DNA of 64,000 bases from NCBI GenBank assembly GCA_017625565.1, contig JAGAKN010000020.1, positions 1-64,000 on the forward strand, read 5' to 3'. The notes under the pieces were generated by a model. The model had not been told where the DNA came from, made no database searches, and saw only the letters and a program-made list of their open reading frames with translations. The DNA is from Clostridia bacterium. GTDB lineage: Bacteria > Bacillota > Clostridia > Christensenellales > Borkfalkiaceae. Positions 28,005-35,620 of this stretch are shown in pieces (position 1 is the stretch's first letter; each line of letters begins with the position of its first letter). The translations under genes and the position numbers were made by a program.

Positions 28005-28763
28005 TCCCATATCTTCTAAAATGAGTTTATCGGCAACGAGCGCGATAAACTCGCTATTCGTTGGTTTTTCCGTACCGAGATAAATCCTTGCGCCGAAAAT
28101 CGCATTGATCGCGTCGATTCGCCCTCTGTTCCACGCAACTTCAATAGCGTGGCGAATGGCGCGTTCTACTTTACTTGCCGAAGTGTCGAATTTCTTGGCA
28201 ATCGACGGGTACAACTCCTTGGTGACGCTGTTGATTATGTAGGGACGCTCGATCGTCATTTTAATCCCTTCACGCAAATACCCATAACCTTTTATATGCG
28301 GTGGAATTCCGATCGAAATAAAAATTTCGCTAATCTTTTCGTCCTGCGTAATCGGTTTGCGTTTCCCAATCGAAAGCTCCCTTTCGTCTTTCGGCTTGTC
28401 CTTCATTAATTCCCGAATACGTTCGATGGCGTTTTGAATGGAAAACGGTTTCACCAAATAATACAACGCGCCTTCGTTAAGCGCCCGTTCGATCACGGAA
28501 TCGTTCGACAAACCCGTAGCCACAATCTTGGCTTCAAACCAAGTCTTTTTTACCGCGCGGATCACTCCGCATCCGTCCGTACCCTTTAAGAACATGCCAA
28601 CGATGACCAAATCGGGCTTTAATTGCAATACTTTCTTAATCCCTTCATCGCCGTCGTCCCCTGCGTATAAAACGTTAAATTCGTTCCCTTCCGCAAAGGC
28701 TTGTTGCAACTGCTCTAAAATCGCTGTGTTGGATTCCAACAAAATTACTGAATGTGCTCGCAT
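28002..28763 (-). CDS. spo0A: Spo0A-like response regulator with degenerate receiver
   Basis: This 253-residue protein aligns end to end with Spo0A. The C-terminal DNA-binding domain (about 135-253) is well conserved: IGIPPHIKGYGYLREGI, the AKKFDTSASKVERAIRHAIE recognition helix and the final GTEKPTNSEFIALVADKL. The receiver domain is altered. The phospho-acceptor position is Gly56 (context VIVGMFLKGTDG) instead of Asp, and the usual Asp-Asp pair at 10-11 is Glu-Ser. The conserved Lys of LVKPF remains. If correct, it cannot be phosphorylated in the usual way. It could be constitutively active, ligand-controlled, or a second Spo0A paralogue. It is convergent with groEL. Confidence 0.9.
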   Translation of the reverse strand: MRAHSVILLESNTAILEQLQQAFAEGNEFNVLYAGDDGDEGIKKVLQLKPDLVIVGMFLKGTDGCGVIRAVKKTWFEAKIVATGLSNDSVIERALNEGALYYLVKPFSIQNAIERIRELMKDKPKDERELSIGKRKPITQDEKISEIFISIGIPPHIKGYGYLREGIKMTIERPYIINSVTKELYPSIAKKFDTSASKVERAIRHAIEVAWNRGRIDAINAIFGARIYLGTEKPTNSEFIALVADKLILEDMG

Positions 28764-28818
28764 AGTTCCTTACTCCTATATTGTAGATTTTTTTCAAACG
28801 TGAACCGTTTGTATCTCT

Positions 28819-28847
28819 ATTATACTACAAATTTTTTAAAGAGTAAA
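28819..28847 (-). promoter_or_regulatory. spo0A-like promoter TTTACT-N17-TATAAT
   Basis: On the minus strand, TTTACT (28842-28847) and TATAAT (28819-28824) lie about 55 bases before the start codon; the leader carries AGGAGTAAGG. Confidence 0.6.
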
Positions 28848-28859
28848 GCATTATTTTAC

Positions 28860-28918
28860 AATATTCAAAAATATTTTTTCAATAATTGCAAAATATTTTA
28901 AAATATTCGTTCAATATT
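28860..28918. repeat. Helically phased A/T-tract array upstream of spo0A-like gene
   Basis: AATATT occurs at 28860, 28870, 28892, 28902 and 28913, with AATAAT at 28881. Spacings of 10, 11, 11, 10 and 11 bp keep all six tracts on one face of the helix, directly upstream of the -35. This suggests intrinsic curvature or an UP-like element. Confidence 0.6.
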
Positions 28919-28927
28919 CGCGAATTT

Positions 28928-28934
28928 TGTCGAA
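28928..28934. promoter_or_regulatory. 0A-box-like site
   Basis: TGTCGAA within TTTTGTCGAAAA matches the Spo0A binding consensus. It is intergenic, about 80 bp upstream of the -35 of the spo0A-like gene, and could mediate autoregulation. Confidence 0.5.
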
Positions 28935-28945
28935 AACGTCTTCCG

Positions 28946-30520
28946 TTAAGGCATTTCGTCAATATATTCGTCGTAGGTCACTTGTCTGTCGTAGACTTTT
29001 TTACCGTTGATTTCAATAATACGATTTGCTACGGTGTTCATCAATTCCTGGTCGTGCGAAGTCAAGAGCATACAACCGCGATAATGGCTAAGCCCGTTGT
29101 TCAAAGCGGTAATCGATTCCAAATCGAGATGGTTGGTCGGTTCGTCGAAAATCAAGAAATTGCTACCTTCCAACATCATTTTCGCGAGAATACAACGAAC
29201 TTTTTCGCCACCGGAAAGCACTTTGGCTTTCTTTAAGGCTTCTTCGCCGGAGAACAACATTCTACCAAGCCAACCGCGCAAATATTCTTCGTAATGGTCG
29301 TTAGAGAATTGCGAAAGCCATTCCACAAGATTCAAATCGCAGTTTTCGAAGTATTCGTTGTTGTTTTGCGGGAAATAGGAAACGCTGATCGTTTTTCCCC
29401 ACTTTACCGTACCCGCATCCGGTTCTTCTTTGCCCGTTAAAATGTCGTAGAGCATCGTAAGCGTCGTACTTTTGTCCGATACGATCCCGATCTTTTCATC
29501 GCGTTGTACCGTAAAGGAAACGTCTTCAAAATACCCCTTTTTTGTCAAACCTTCTACCATTAATATATCGTTGCCGATTTCTTTTTCAAATTTAAAATCG
29601 ATGAACGGGTATTTCCTCAAAGATGGTTTAAAATCGTTGATCGTGAGCTTTTCCAGCTCCTTTTTACGCGAAGTCGCTTGACGGGATTTGGACGCGTTTG
29701 CAGCAAAGCGAGCGATAAATTCCTGCAATTCCTTCGCACGTTGTTCGGATTTTTTGTTTTGTTCCTTTTGTTGACGTGCAAGAAGTTGGCTCGTTTGATA
29801 CCAGAAATCGTAGTTCCCGACGAACATATTGATTTTTCCGAAATCCACGTCGCAAATATTGGTACAAACTTTGTTTAAGAAATGTCGGTTGTGCGAAACG
29901 ATAATGATGGTATTTTCATAATCCATCAAATAGTTTTCAAGCCAACGCACCGTCTTGATGTCCAAGTTGTTGGTAGGTTCGTCCAACAACAAAACGTCGG
30001 GATTCCCAAATAATGCCTGCGCCAACAATACACGGACTTTTTGTTTGGCGTCCAACTCGCTCATGAGTGCGTAATGGTATTCTTCCCCGATTTCCAAAGC
30101 GTTTAAAAGTTGTGCCGCTTGATATTCCGCGTCATAGCCGTCCATTTCGGCGAACTCGCTTTCAAGTTCTGCCGCGCGAATCCCGTCTTCTTCCGAGAAA
30201 TCGGGGTTGGCATACAAAGCGTCCTTTTCGTCCATGATCTCCACAAGACGTTTATACCCGAGCATAACCGTACGCAAAACCGTTTCGTTGTCGTACATAT
30301 TTTGGTTTTGTTGTAAAACGGACATACGCTCGTTCTTATCCAACGAAACGTAGCCTTTTTGGGGTTCTACTTCCCCCGAAAGTACTTTTAAAAAGGTGGA
30401 TTTCCCTGCGCCGTTTGCACCGATAATCCCATAACAATTCCCTTTTGTGAATTTTAAATTGACGTCTTCGAATAATTTTTTACTGCCGTATTGCAACGAA
30501 ACGCCTGTCACTTGTAGCAT
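28946..30520 (-). CDS. ABC-F family ATP-binding protein, YkpA/YbiT-like
   Basis: This 524-residue protein has two tandem ATPase domains and no membrane segments. The first has Walker A GANGAGKST and Walker B VLLLDEPTNNLD but an altered signature (LDAKQKVRV). The second has LSGGEKVRC and LIFDEPTNHLD, with an atypical P-loop region (GIVSDKSTTL). A linker of about 75 charged residues joins the domains, as in ribosome-binding ABC-F proteins. The group acts in translation rather than transport, by contacting the E site. Antibiotic resistance cannot be concluded. It follows acpP on the same strand after a terminator. Confidence 0.9.
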   Translation of the reverse strand: MLQVTGVSLQYGSKKLFEDVNLKFTKGNCYGIIGANGAGKSTFLKVLSGEVEPQKGYVSLDKNERMSVLQQNQNMYDNETVLRTVMLGYKRLVEIMDEKDALYANPDFSEEDGIRAAELESEFAEMDGYDAEYQAAQLLNALEIGEEYHYALMSELDAKQKVRVLLAQALFGNPDVLLLDEPTNNLDIKTVRWLENYLMDYENTIIIVSHNRHFLNKVCTNICDVDFGKINMFVGNYDFWYQTSQLLARQQKEQNKKSEQRAKELQEFIARFAANASKSRQATSRKKELEKLTINDFKPSLRKYPFIDFKFEKEIGNDILMVEGLTKKGYFEDVSFTVQRDEKIGIVSDKSTTLTMLYDILTGKEEPDAGTVKWGKTISVSYFPQNNNEYFENCDLNLVEWLSQFSNDHYEEYLRGWLGRMLFSGEEALKKAKVLSGGEKVRCILAKMMLEGSNFLIFDEPTNHLDLESITALNNGLSHYRGCMLLTSHDQELMNTVANRIIEINGKKVYDRQVTYDEYIDEMP

Positions 30521-30542
30521 TTTACACCTCTCGTTTTATACT

Positions 30543-30583
30543 CAAAAAGAAAGCCCCCAAAGGTATCCCTTCAAGGGCTTTTT
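30543..30583 (-). terminator. Terminator after acpP
   Basis: On the minus strand a stem AAAGCCC/GGGCTTT with a G-rich loop is followed by CTTTTTGAG. It separates acpP from the ABC-F gene. Confidence 0.65.
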
Positions 30584-30593
30584 ATCATACTGT

Positions 30594-30821
30594 TTATTTA
30601 ATAAGTTTGTCTAATTCTTTTGCAACGTCCGCAACCGTAATCAGCGTTTCCACTTCGTCGTCGGGAATGATAATCCCATATTCGTCTTCCAACTGACTGA
30701 GCAATTCGACAACGTCCAAAGAATCCGCGCCTAAATCATCCACGATTTTTGCATCGGGAGTCACTTTTTCCAAAGGCAAGTTTAAAGCTTCCGCAAGCAT
30801 AGCTTGAATTTTTTCTAACAT
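30594..30821 (-). CDS. acpP: Acyl carrier protein
   Basis: The protein is 75 residues from ATG 30821, chosen because AAACGGAGA lies at the right distance; the frame could extend to 30845. The phosphopantetheine attachment site is in DDLGADSLDVVELL (Ser of DSL, near residue 35), flanked by the acidic helix II that docks fatty-acid synthesis enzymes. Typical length and charge fit housekeeping ACP. It carries acyl chains during fatty acid synthesis. No fab genes are adjacent in this window. Confidence 0.95.
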   Translation of the reverse strand: MLEKIQAMLAEALNLPLEKVTPDAKIVDDLGADSLDVVELLSQLEDEYGIIIPDDEVETLITVADVAKELDKLIK

Positions 30822-30856
30822 AGTTATTTTCTCCGTTTTATGCATATTTTTTCTTT

Positions 30857-30885
30857 ATTTTAACATATTTCCCAAAATACGTCAA
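30857..30885 (-). promoter_or_regulatory. acpP promoter TTGACG-N17-TAAAAT
   Basis: On the minus strand, TTGACG (30880-30885) and TAAAAT (30857-30862) lie just upstream of the acpP leader. Confidence 0.6.
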
Positions 30886-30890
30886 GCGTT

Positions 30891-33065
30891 TTACCGCCCG
30901 TTCGTCGTTTTCATCGTCAAGCCGATCCGCTTTTTCTTTAAATCGACTTCCTTGATCTTCGCCTTTACGATTTGTCCGACTTTTAATACTTCCGACGGGT
31001 GCTTGATGTAGCGATCGGTAATCTCGGAAATATGCACAAGCCCGTCTTGGTGCACGCCGATATCGATAAACGCGCCGAAATCCACAACGTTTCTAACCGT
31101 GCCCGTCACTTCCATCCCAACCTTTAAATCTTCCATACCCATAATATCTTTACGGAGCATCGGCGCAGGCAACGCGTCCCGAATGTCGCGACCGGGTTTC
31201 ATCAATTCCGTTGTCATATCCTTCAGCGTTTCCTGATCCAACCCCGTTTCTCTCGCCGTTTTCTCTTGTCCATACGCCTTGATTTTCTCCGCAAGATCGG
31301 AAATCCGTTTCGCGCGCACGTCCGCTTTTGTATACGAGAATAACGAGAGTAATTTTTCGGCTTTTTCGTAGGATTCGGGGTGTACCGCCGTATTGTCTAA
31401 AATATTCTCCCCGTCGTCAATCCGTAAAAACCCAGCGCATTGTGTATACGCTTTTTCACCAAGTTTCGGTACTTTTAACAACTGCTTACGCGATTGAAAC
31501 TTCCCGTTCGCTTCACGGTAAGCCACGATATTTTTCGCAACCGACGTATTCAACCCTGCAACGTATTTCAAGAGCGAAACACTCGCCGTGTTCAAATCCA
31601 CCCCGACGCTGTTTACGCAATCTTCCAAAACGCCCGCCAAAGCGCCGTCCAAGCGCTTTTCGTTCATATCGTGTTGGTATTGCCCCACCCCGATAGATTT
31701 CGGATCGATTTTAATCAATTCCGCAAGCGGATCTTGCAATCTTCTTGCAATCGACACCGCGCTCCTCGCCGTCACGTCGTAATCAGGGAATTCTTCTTTG
31801 CCGAGCGCGCTTGCCGAATACACGCTTGCGCCAGCTTCGTTGACGATCACATAGCCGACCTCCCTGCCTGTTTCACTACGGATTTCTTTGATGAGCTCCG
31901 CAATAAAAATTTCACTTTCTTTGCTCGCCGTCCCGTTTCCGCAAGAAATGACTTCTACCCCGTACTTTGCGATTAATGCCTTTAAAACGGCTTTTGCTTC
32001 TTCCGTTTTGTTTTGCGGTGGAGTCGGAAATACGACGGTTTTATCCAAAACTTTCCCCGTTCCGTCGACCACGCAAATTTTACAACCCGTGCGGAACGCA
32101 GGATCCCAGCCCATCGTAATTTTGTCCTTGAGTGGCGGTTGCATCAAAAGGGGTTTTAAGTTCAACTCGAACATCTTAATCGCTTGCTCGCTTGCATCAT
32201 CAAACAACTGTGCGCGAATTTCCCTTTCCACAGACGGAGCAATTAAGCGGTCGTATCCGTCGTCCGATGCCTGCTTGACAATCGCGGAACTCTCTCCACC
32301 GTCCTTTAAGAACCCCGAAGCAGTGATACGTTTTGCGAACTCCGTATCGACAACGATATCCACTTTTAAAAACTCTTCCTTTTCTCCACGGTTCAAGGCA
32401 AGAATACGGTGACTTTTAATACCGCTTATCGGTTCTTGGTAATCCGCGTACATTTCATACGTTTTCTTTTCATCCAACTCCGCTTTTCCTTTGGCGTACC
32501 GAGAAAGGATTTCTCCGTGTTTTAAGAAAAAATTACGCAGTTTTTTACGGGTAGGCGCGTCGTCGGATATGATTTCCGCAATAATATCTCTCGCACCGTC
32601 AATCGCATCTTGCACCGTCGAAACTTCTTCCGTTAGATAGCGCGTAGCTTCGGTATGTACGTCAAACCCCTTATCCTGCCGTAAAATTTGTTCCGCGAGC
32701 GGTTGCAACCCCTTCGCGATTGCAATCGACGCGCGTGTTTTACGCTTTTGCTTATACGGACGGTAAACGTCTTCTACTTCCGTCAGCGTCGTCGCTTTGT
32801 CAAGCGCCAAAGCTATTTCCTCCGTCATTTTTCCTTGTTCGGAAATTGATTTTGCAACTTCTTCCTTGCGCTTTTCCAAATTACGCAAATACGTCAAGCG
32901 ATCGAACAGCTCCCGCAATACCTGATCGTCACAACTCCCCGTCATTTCTTTTCTATAGCGTGCAATAAAGGGAATTGTGTTCCCTTCGTCGATGAGCGCG
33001 ACAATGTTCTTCGTATGCGTTTGCGTCAACTGAAATTCTTGTGTAAGCGTTTGTATAATATCCAT
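30891..33065 (-). CDS. tex: Tex family RNA-binding transcription accessory protein
   Basis: This 724-residue protein matches the Tex architecture: N-terminal helical domain with IPFIARYRKEMTG (about 31-43), a YqgF/RuvC-like nuclease fold in the middle (DPAFRTGCKICVVDGTGKVL), helix-hairpin-helix segments (VGVDLNTASVSLLKYVAGL and FQSRKQLLKVPKLGEKAY) and a C-terminal S1 domain (DFGAFIDIGVHQDGLVHIS). Tex binds structured nucleic acid and is linked to transcription and stress tolerance. It ends shortly before acpP and starts 18 bases after the DNA glycosylase gene. Confidence 0.95.
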   Translation of the reverse strand: MDIIQTLTQEFQLTQTHTKNIVALIDEGNTIPFIARYRKEMTGSCDDQVLRELFDRLTYLRNLEKRKEEVAKSISEQGKMTEEIALALDKATTLTEVEDVYRPYKQKRKTRASIAIAKGLQPLAEQILRQDKGFDVHTEATRYLTEEVSTVQDAIDGARDIIAEIISDDAPTRKKLRNFFLKHGEILSRYAKGKAELDEKKTYEMYADYQEPISGIKSHRILALNRGEKEEFLKVDIVVDTEFAKRITASGFLKDGGESSAIVKQASDDGYDRLIAPSVEREIRAQLFDDASEQAIKMFELNLKPLLMQPPLKDKITMGWDPAFRTGCKICVVDGTGKVLDKTVVFPTPPQNKTEEAKAVLKALIAKYGVEVISCGNGTASKESEIFIAELIKEIRSETGREVGYVIVNEAGASVYSASALGKEEFPDYDVTARSAVSIARRLQDPLAELIKIDPKSIGVGQYQHDMNEKRLDGALAGVLEDCVNSVGVDLNTASVSLLKYVAGLNTSVAKNIVAYREANGKFQSRKQLLKVPKLGEKAYTQCAGFLRIDDGENILDNTAVHPESYEKAEKLLSLFSYTKADVRAKRISDLAEKIKAYGQEKTARETGLDQETLKDMTTELMKPGRDIRDALPAPMLRKDIMGMEDLKVGMEVTGTVRNVVDFGAFIDIGVHQDGLVHISEITDRYIKHPSEVLKVGQIVKAKIKEVDLKKKRIGLTMKTTNGR

Positions 33066-33083
33066 AATGTTTCCTTTTTTTCT

Positions 33084-33563
33084 TTAATCTTTAAAAATTT
33101 CGTCGAACGCCTTCTCCCAAACCCGATGGTCAAACCGCGGATTTGCCGGGCTTGTGGACGGCAGTTTCTCGTACGGTACGTCAAGATCGCGATAATTTTC
33201 CAAAAATAAATTGTACGCAAGCGTACCGTTTAATAAAATTTTTCGCAAGTTGGCTTTTTGGATTATCTTAGATAAATCGGCAATTTTCGCATTCTTCACG
33301 GTTGCATCCGCCGAGCCTTGAATTTCGCAAGACACTACGATATCCCAAAGCGCTATCTTTCGTCGATACAAAAACGCTTTTTTATCTTCCACCGTTTCAG
33401 GGATTGACTCGCCGAAATATCCACAAACCGTTCGCCAAAAACGGTTTTGCTTATTACCGTAATAGAATTGAATTTCACGGCTCTTCACAGACGGAAAACT
33501 ACCCAAAATCAAAACCTTGCTATCTTTATCAAAGACGGGCTCAAACCCCGTTTTTCGTGCCAT
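33084..33563 (-). CDS. DNA-deoxyinosine/uracil glycosylase, UDG superfamily
   Basis: This 159-residue protein carries hallmarks of the hypoxanthine-DNA glycosylase group (UDG family 6-like): LILGSFPSVKSREIQFYYGNKQNRFWR (about 19-45), the ALWDIVVSCEIQGSAD segment and the C-terminal LPSTSPANPRF loop. It would remove deaminated adenine or uracil from DNA as the first step of base excision repair. It has no signal peptide. It sits between the M16 peptidase and tex genes with 5 and 18-base gaps. Confidence 0.88.
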   Translation of the reverse strand: MARKTGFEPVFDKDSKVLILGSFPSVKSREIQFYYGNKQNRFWRTVCGYFGESIPETVEDKKAFLYRRKIALWDIVVSCEIQGSADATVKNAKIADLSKIIQKANLRKILLNGTLAYNLFLENYRDLDVPYEKLPSTSPANPRFDHRVWEKAFDEIFKD

Positions 33564-33568
33564 ATCCG

Positions 33569-34807
33569 TTAAAAGGATAACGGCTTGTCCGTGTTCCCGA
33601 CAACCGCAAGCGCCTTTTGATTTTCGTCGAACAACTGGGCAAGTACTTCCATAGCCTGTCCGCGTGTTATCGTATTGATTTTCTCCAGCTTTTTATCAAA
33701 ATCAAACACTTCGTTGTAATATAGCAAGCTCTTGCCGTATAACAACATTTGCGTGTTGGTGCTCTCCCCGCTGAACAACATACTCGCTTTCATTTGCTCG
33801 CGACTGCGAGAAAATTCGTCTTCGGTGATCCCGTTTTTCTTCATATCCGTAATCACGTCCGTAATCGCCCCGTACGCGTCTTGTAAATGCTCTGCATTTA
33901 CCCCTGCGTATACGTTGATTGAACCGCATTCTTGATAACAGGAGTTATACGAATAGACCGAGTACGCAAGCCCGCGCTTTTCACGGACTTCTTGAAAGAG
34001 CCTTGCAGACATCGATCCACCAAGAATCGAGTTGAGTGCCGTGACGACTTCTTCTTTTTCACTCCCGCGAGGTAAAGCTTTATAGGCTATCGCCAAATGC
34101 ATTTGTTCGATGGGTTTCGTCTTGACTAGGCTTTGACGGGTAAATTGCACTTTGGGGACGCGCTTTTCGAAATCCCCGGCAGAAAGATTGGAAAACCAAG
34201 CCGAAACCAAGGCTTCCACCTGCGCAAAATCTACTCCGCCTGCAAAGGATATAACGATATTCTCCGGACAATAGCGCGCCTTTTTATAACGCTTTATATC
34301 CGCCACCGAAAAACCCTTTACGTTTTTCGCCGTACCGAGAATGTTTCTGCCGTAGTTTTCTTTGCCGTAAAACGCCGTCGCGAGCAAATCTAAACATAAA
34401 TCTTCGGGGGTATCTTCGTTCATTGAAATCTCTTCGCAAACCACCCCTTTCTCGCGATCCATCTCTTCTTCGGGGAACGTAGAATTTAAAAATAAATCGG
34501 CAAGCAAGTCGAAACATGCCGACGTATGCTCTGACGTGCATTTGGAATAATAACAAGTGATATCCTTGCCCGTAAAAGCGTTTACTTGCGCGCCAAGACG
34601 ATCGAACGCGTCGGAAATTTCAAAAGCGTTCCGTTTTTGCGTGCCTTTAAACTGCATATGTTCGATAAAATGCGAAATTCCATCTTCGTTTTCCGTTTCC
34701 GCGCACGCACCAGTCCCAACGAGTATCCCCATTGTCACCGACAGCAATCCTTCCATTTTTTTCACTACGAGTCGCAACCCGTTTTCGTACGTTTTCGTTT
34801 GTATCAC
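33569..34807 (-). CDS. M16 family zinc metallopeptidase
   Basis: This 412-residue protein has the inverted zinc motif HFIEHMQFKGT (HxxEH, about 46-50) and the distal Glu in EKGVVCEEISMNED (about 118-131), as in processing peptidase and PqqL/YmxG-type enzymes. The C-terminal half is the usual inactive M16_C domain, with GGSMSARLFQEVREKRGLAYSVYS. The start codon is GTG with AAAGG upstream. YmxG-like M16 proteins are common in Bacillota near mutS2 or polyribonucleotide phosphorylase genes. The physiological substrate is unknown. It is transcribed after the deacetylase gene. Confidence 0.92.
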   Translation of the reverse strand: MIQTKTYENGLRLVVKKMEGLLSVTMGILVGTGACAETENEDGISHFIEHMQFKGTQKRNAFEISDAFDRLGAQVNAFTGKDITCYYSKCTSEHTSACFDLLADLFLNSTFPEEEMDREKGVVCEEISMNEDTPEDLCLDLLATAFYGKENYGRNILGTAKNVKGFSVADIKRYKKARYCPENIVISFAGGVDFAQVEALVSAWFSNLSAGDFEKRVPKVQFTRQSLVKTKPIEQMHLAIAYKALPRGSEKEEVVTALNSILGGSMSARLFQEVREKRGLAYSVYSYNSCYQECGSINVYAGVNAEHLQDAYGAITDVITDMKKNGITEDEFSRSREQMKASMLFSGESTNTQMLLYGKSLLYYNEVFDFDKKLEKINTITRGQAMEVLAQLFDENQKALAVVGNTDKPLSF

Positions 34808-34813
34808 TTGCCT

Positions 34814-35554
34814 TTACACCTCTTGTTTCGCTGATAAATTCTGAGAAACCGTCACCGTTTTCAAAGAATGTTCTTGATAATATTTTAAAATATCTTCTAA
34901 CGCAACGACTGTGGACGGCGTCGGGTGCATCAATATAAAATCCCCACCCTTTACTTCCTTTGTCGCACGTTTATAAATGAGTTTCACGTCTTGATCCCGC
35001 CAATCGATCGTATCTTTCGACCATAAAATCGTTTTCATACCGAGCGTTTGACAAGCGCCTAGCATCGCGTCCCCGTACGCCCCCGACGGCGGCGCGAATA
35101 GCGTAGGACGTTGACCGATCGTCAACTCGATAAAGCGGTTGCAATCTTCTATTTCACGGCGGTTATTTTCTTGGGATAGTTTGGAATGATCCTTATGAAA
35201 ATATCCGTGATTGCCGATTTCGTGACCTTTAGAGTGAATGGCGCGTAAACATTCTACGTTATCGTCCGCCCAACATCCGCCGATAAAAAAGGTCGCTTTG
35301 GCATCGTATTTTTCTAAGACGTCTAAAATTTTATACGTTTCTTCCGTACCCATGTACACGTTGAACATGACGGACACACTACCCGTGTCTGTGTTTGCAT
35401 AACGGTAAATCTCCGCGCCTGCCGTTTCCGCCGTGATACTTTCGCCGATCGGTGCAAAACACAGCGCGCCTACCGATACGAGCAACGTCCCGAGTATTAA
35501 ATTCGTCACTACGTTGATCTTAAACGTCGTACGGTCGATTTTTTTATTTCGCAT
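34814..35554 (-). CDS. Polysaccharide deacetylase-like protein (NodB fold) with altered motif 1
   Basis: This 246-residue protein has one N-terminal membrane segment (about 14-35), so the catalytic domain faces outside. It has the NodB fold: AKATFFIGGCW, GHEIGNHGYFHKDH (His116 and His120 of the zinc-binding HxxxH), LFAPPSGAYGD and FILMHPTPS. Motif 1, normally TFDDG and holding the catalytic base and a zinc ligand, reads MFNVYMG (FNVY at 64-67). Similar FNV-type replacements occur in YlxY/PdaB-like relatives. Activity on peptidoglycan or another polymer is therefore doubtful, and a binding role is possible. It lies between mutS2 and the M16 peptidase. Confidence 0.85.
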   Translation of the reverse strand: MRNKKIDRTTFKINVVTNLILGTLLVSVGALCFAPIGESITAETAGAEIYRYANTDTGSVSVMFNVYMGTEETYKILDVLEKYDAKATFFIGGCWADDNVECLRAIHSKGHEIGNHGYFHKDHSKLSQENNRREIEDCNRFIELTIGQRPTLFAPPSGAYGDAMLGACQTLGMKTILWSKDTIDWRDQDVKLIYKRATKEVKGGDFILMHPTPSTVVALEDILKYYQEHSLKTVTVSQNLSAKQEV

Positions 35555-35620
35555 ACGTCAACCCCCACAAAAAACTTTCTTTATTATCCTATTTTTTGTG
35601 CGTTTTGGTTATGCGTCTTC

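Noticed and set aside
28185..28195. Second TGTCGAA (0A-box core) within the spo0A-like gene
   Set aside because: It lies inside coding sequence and is probably chance; only the intergenic copy was kept.
28946..30520. Antibiotic-resistance call for the ABC-F gene
   Set aside because: Features fit the widespread YkpA/YbiT-like group; nothing in the linker or context indicates a resistance determinant.
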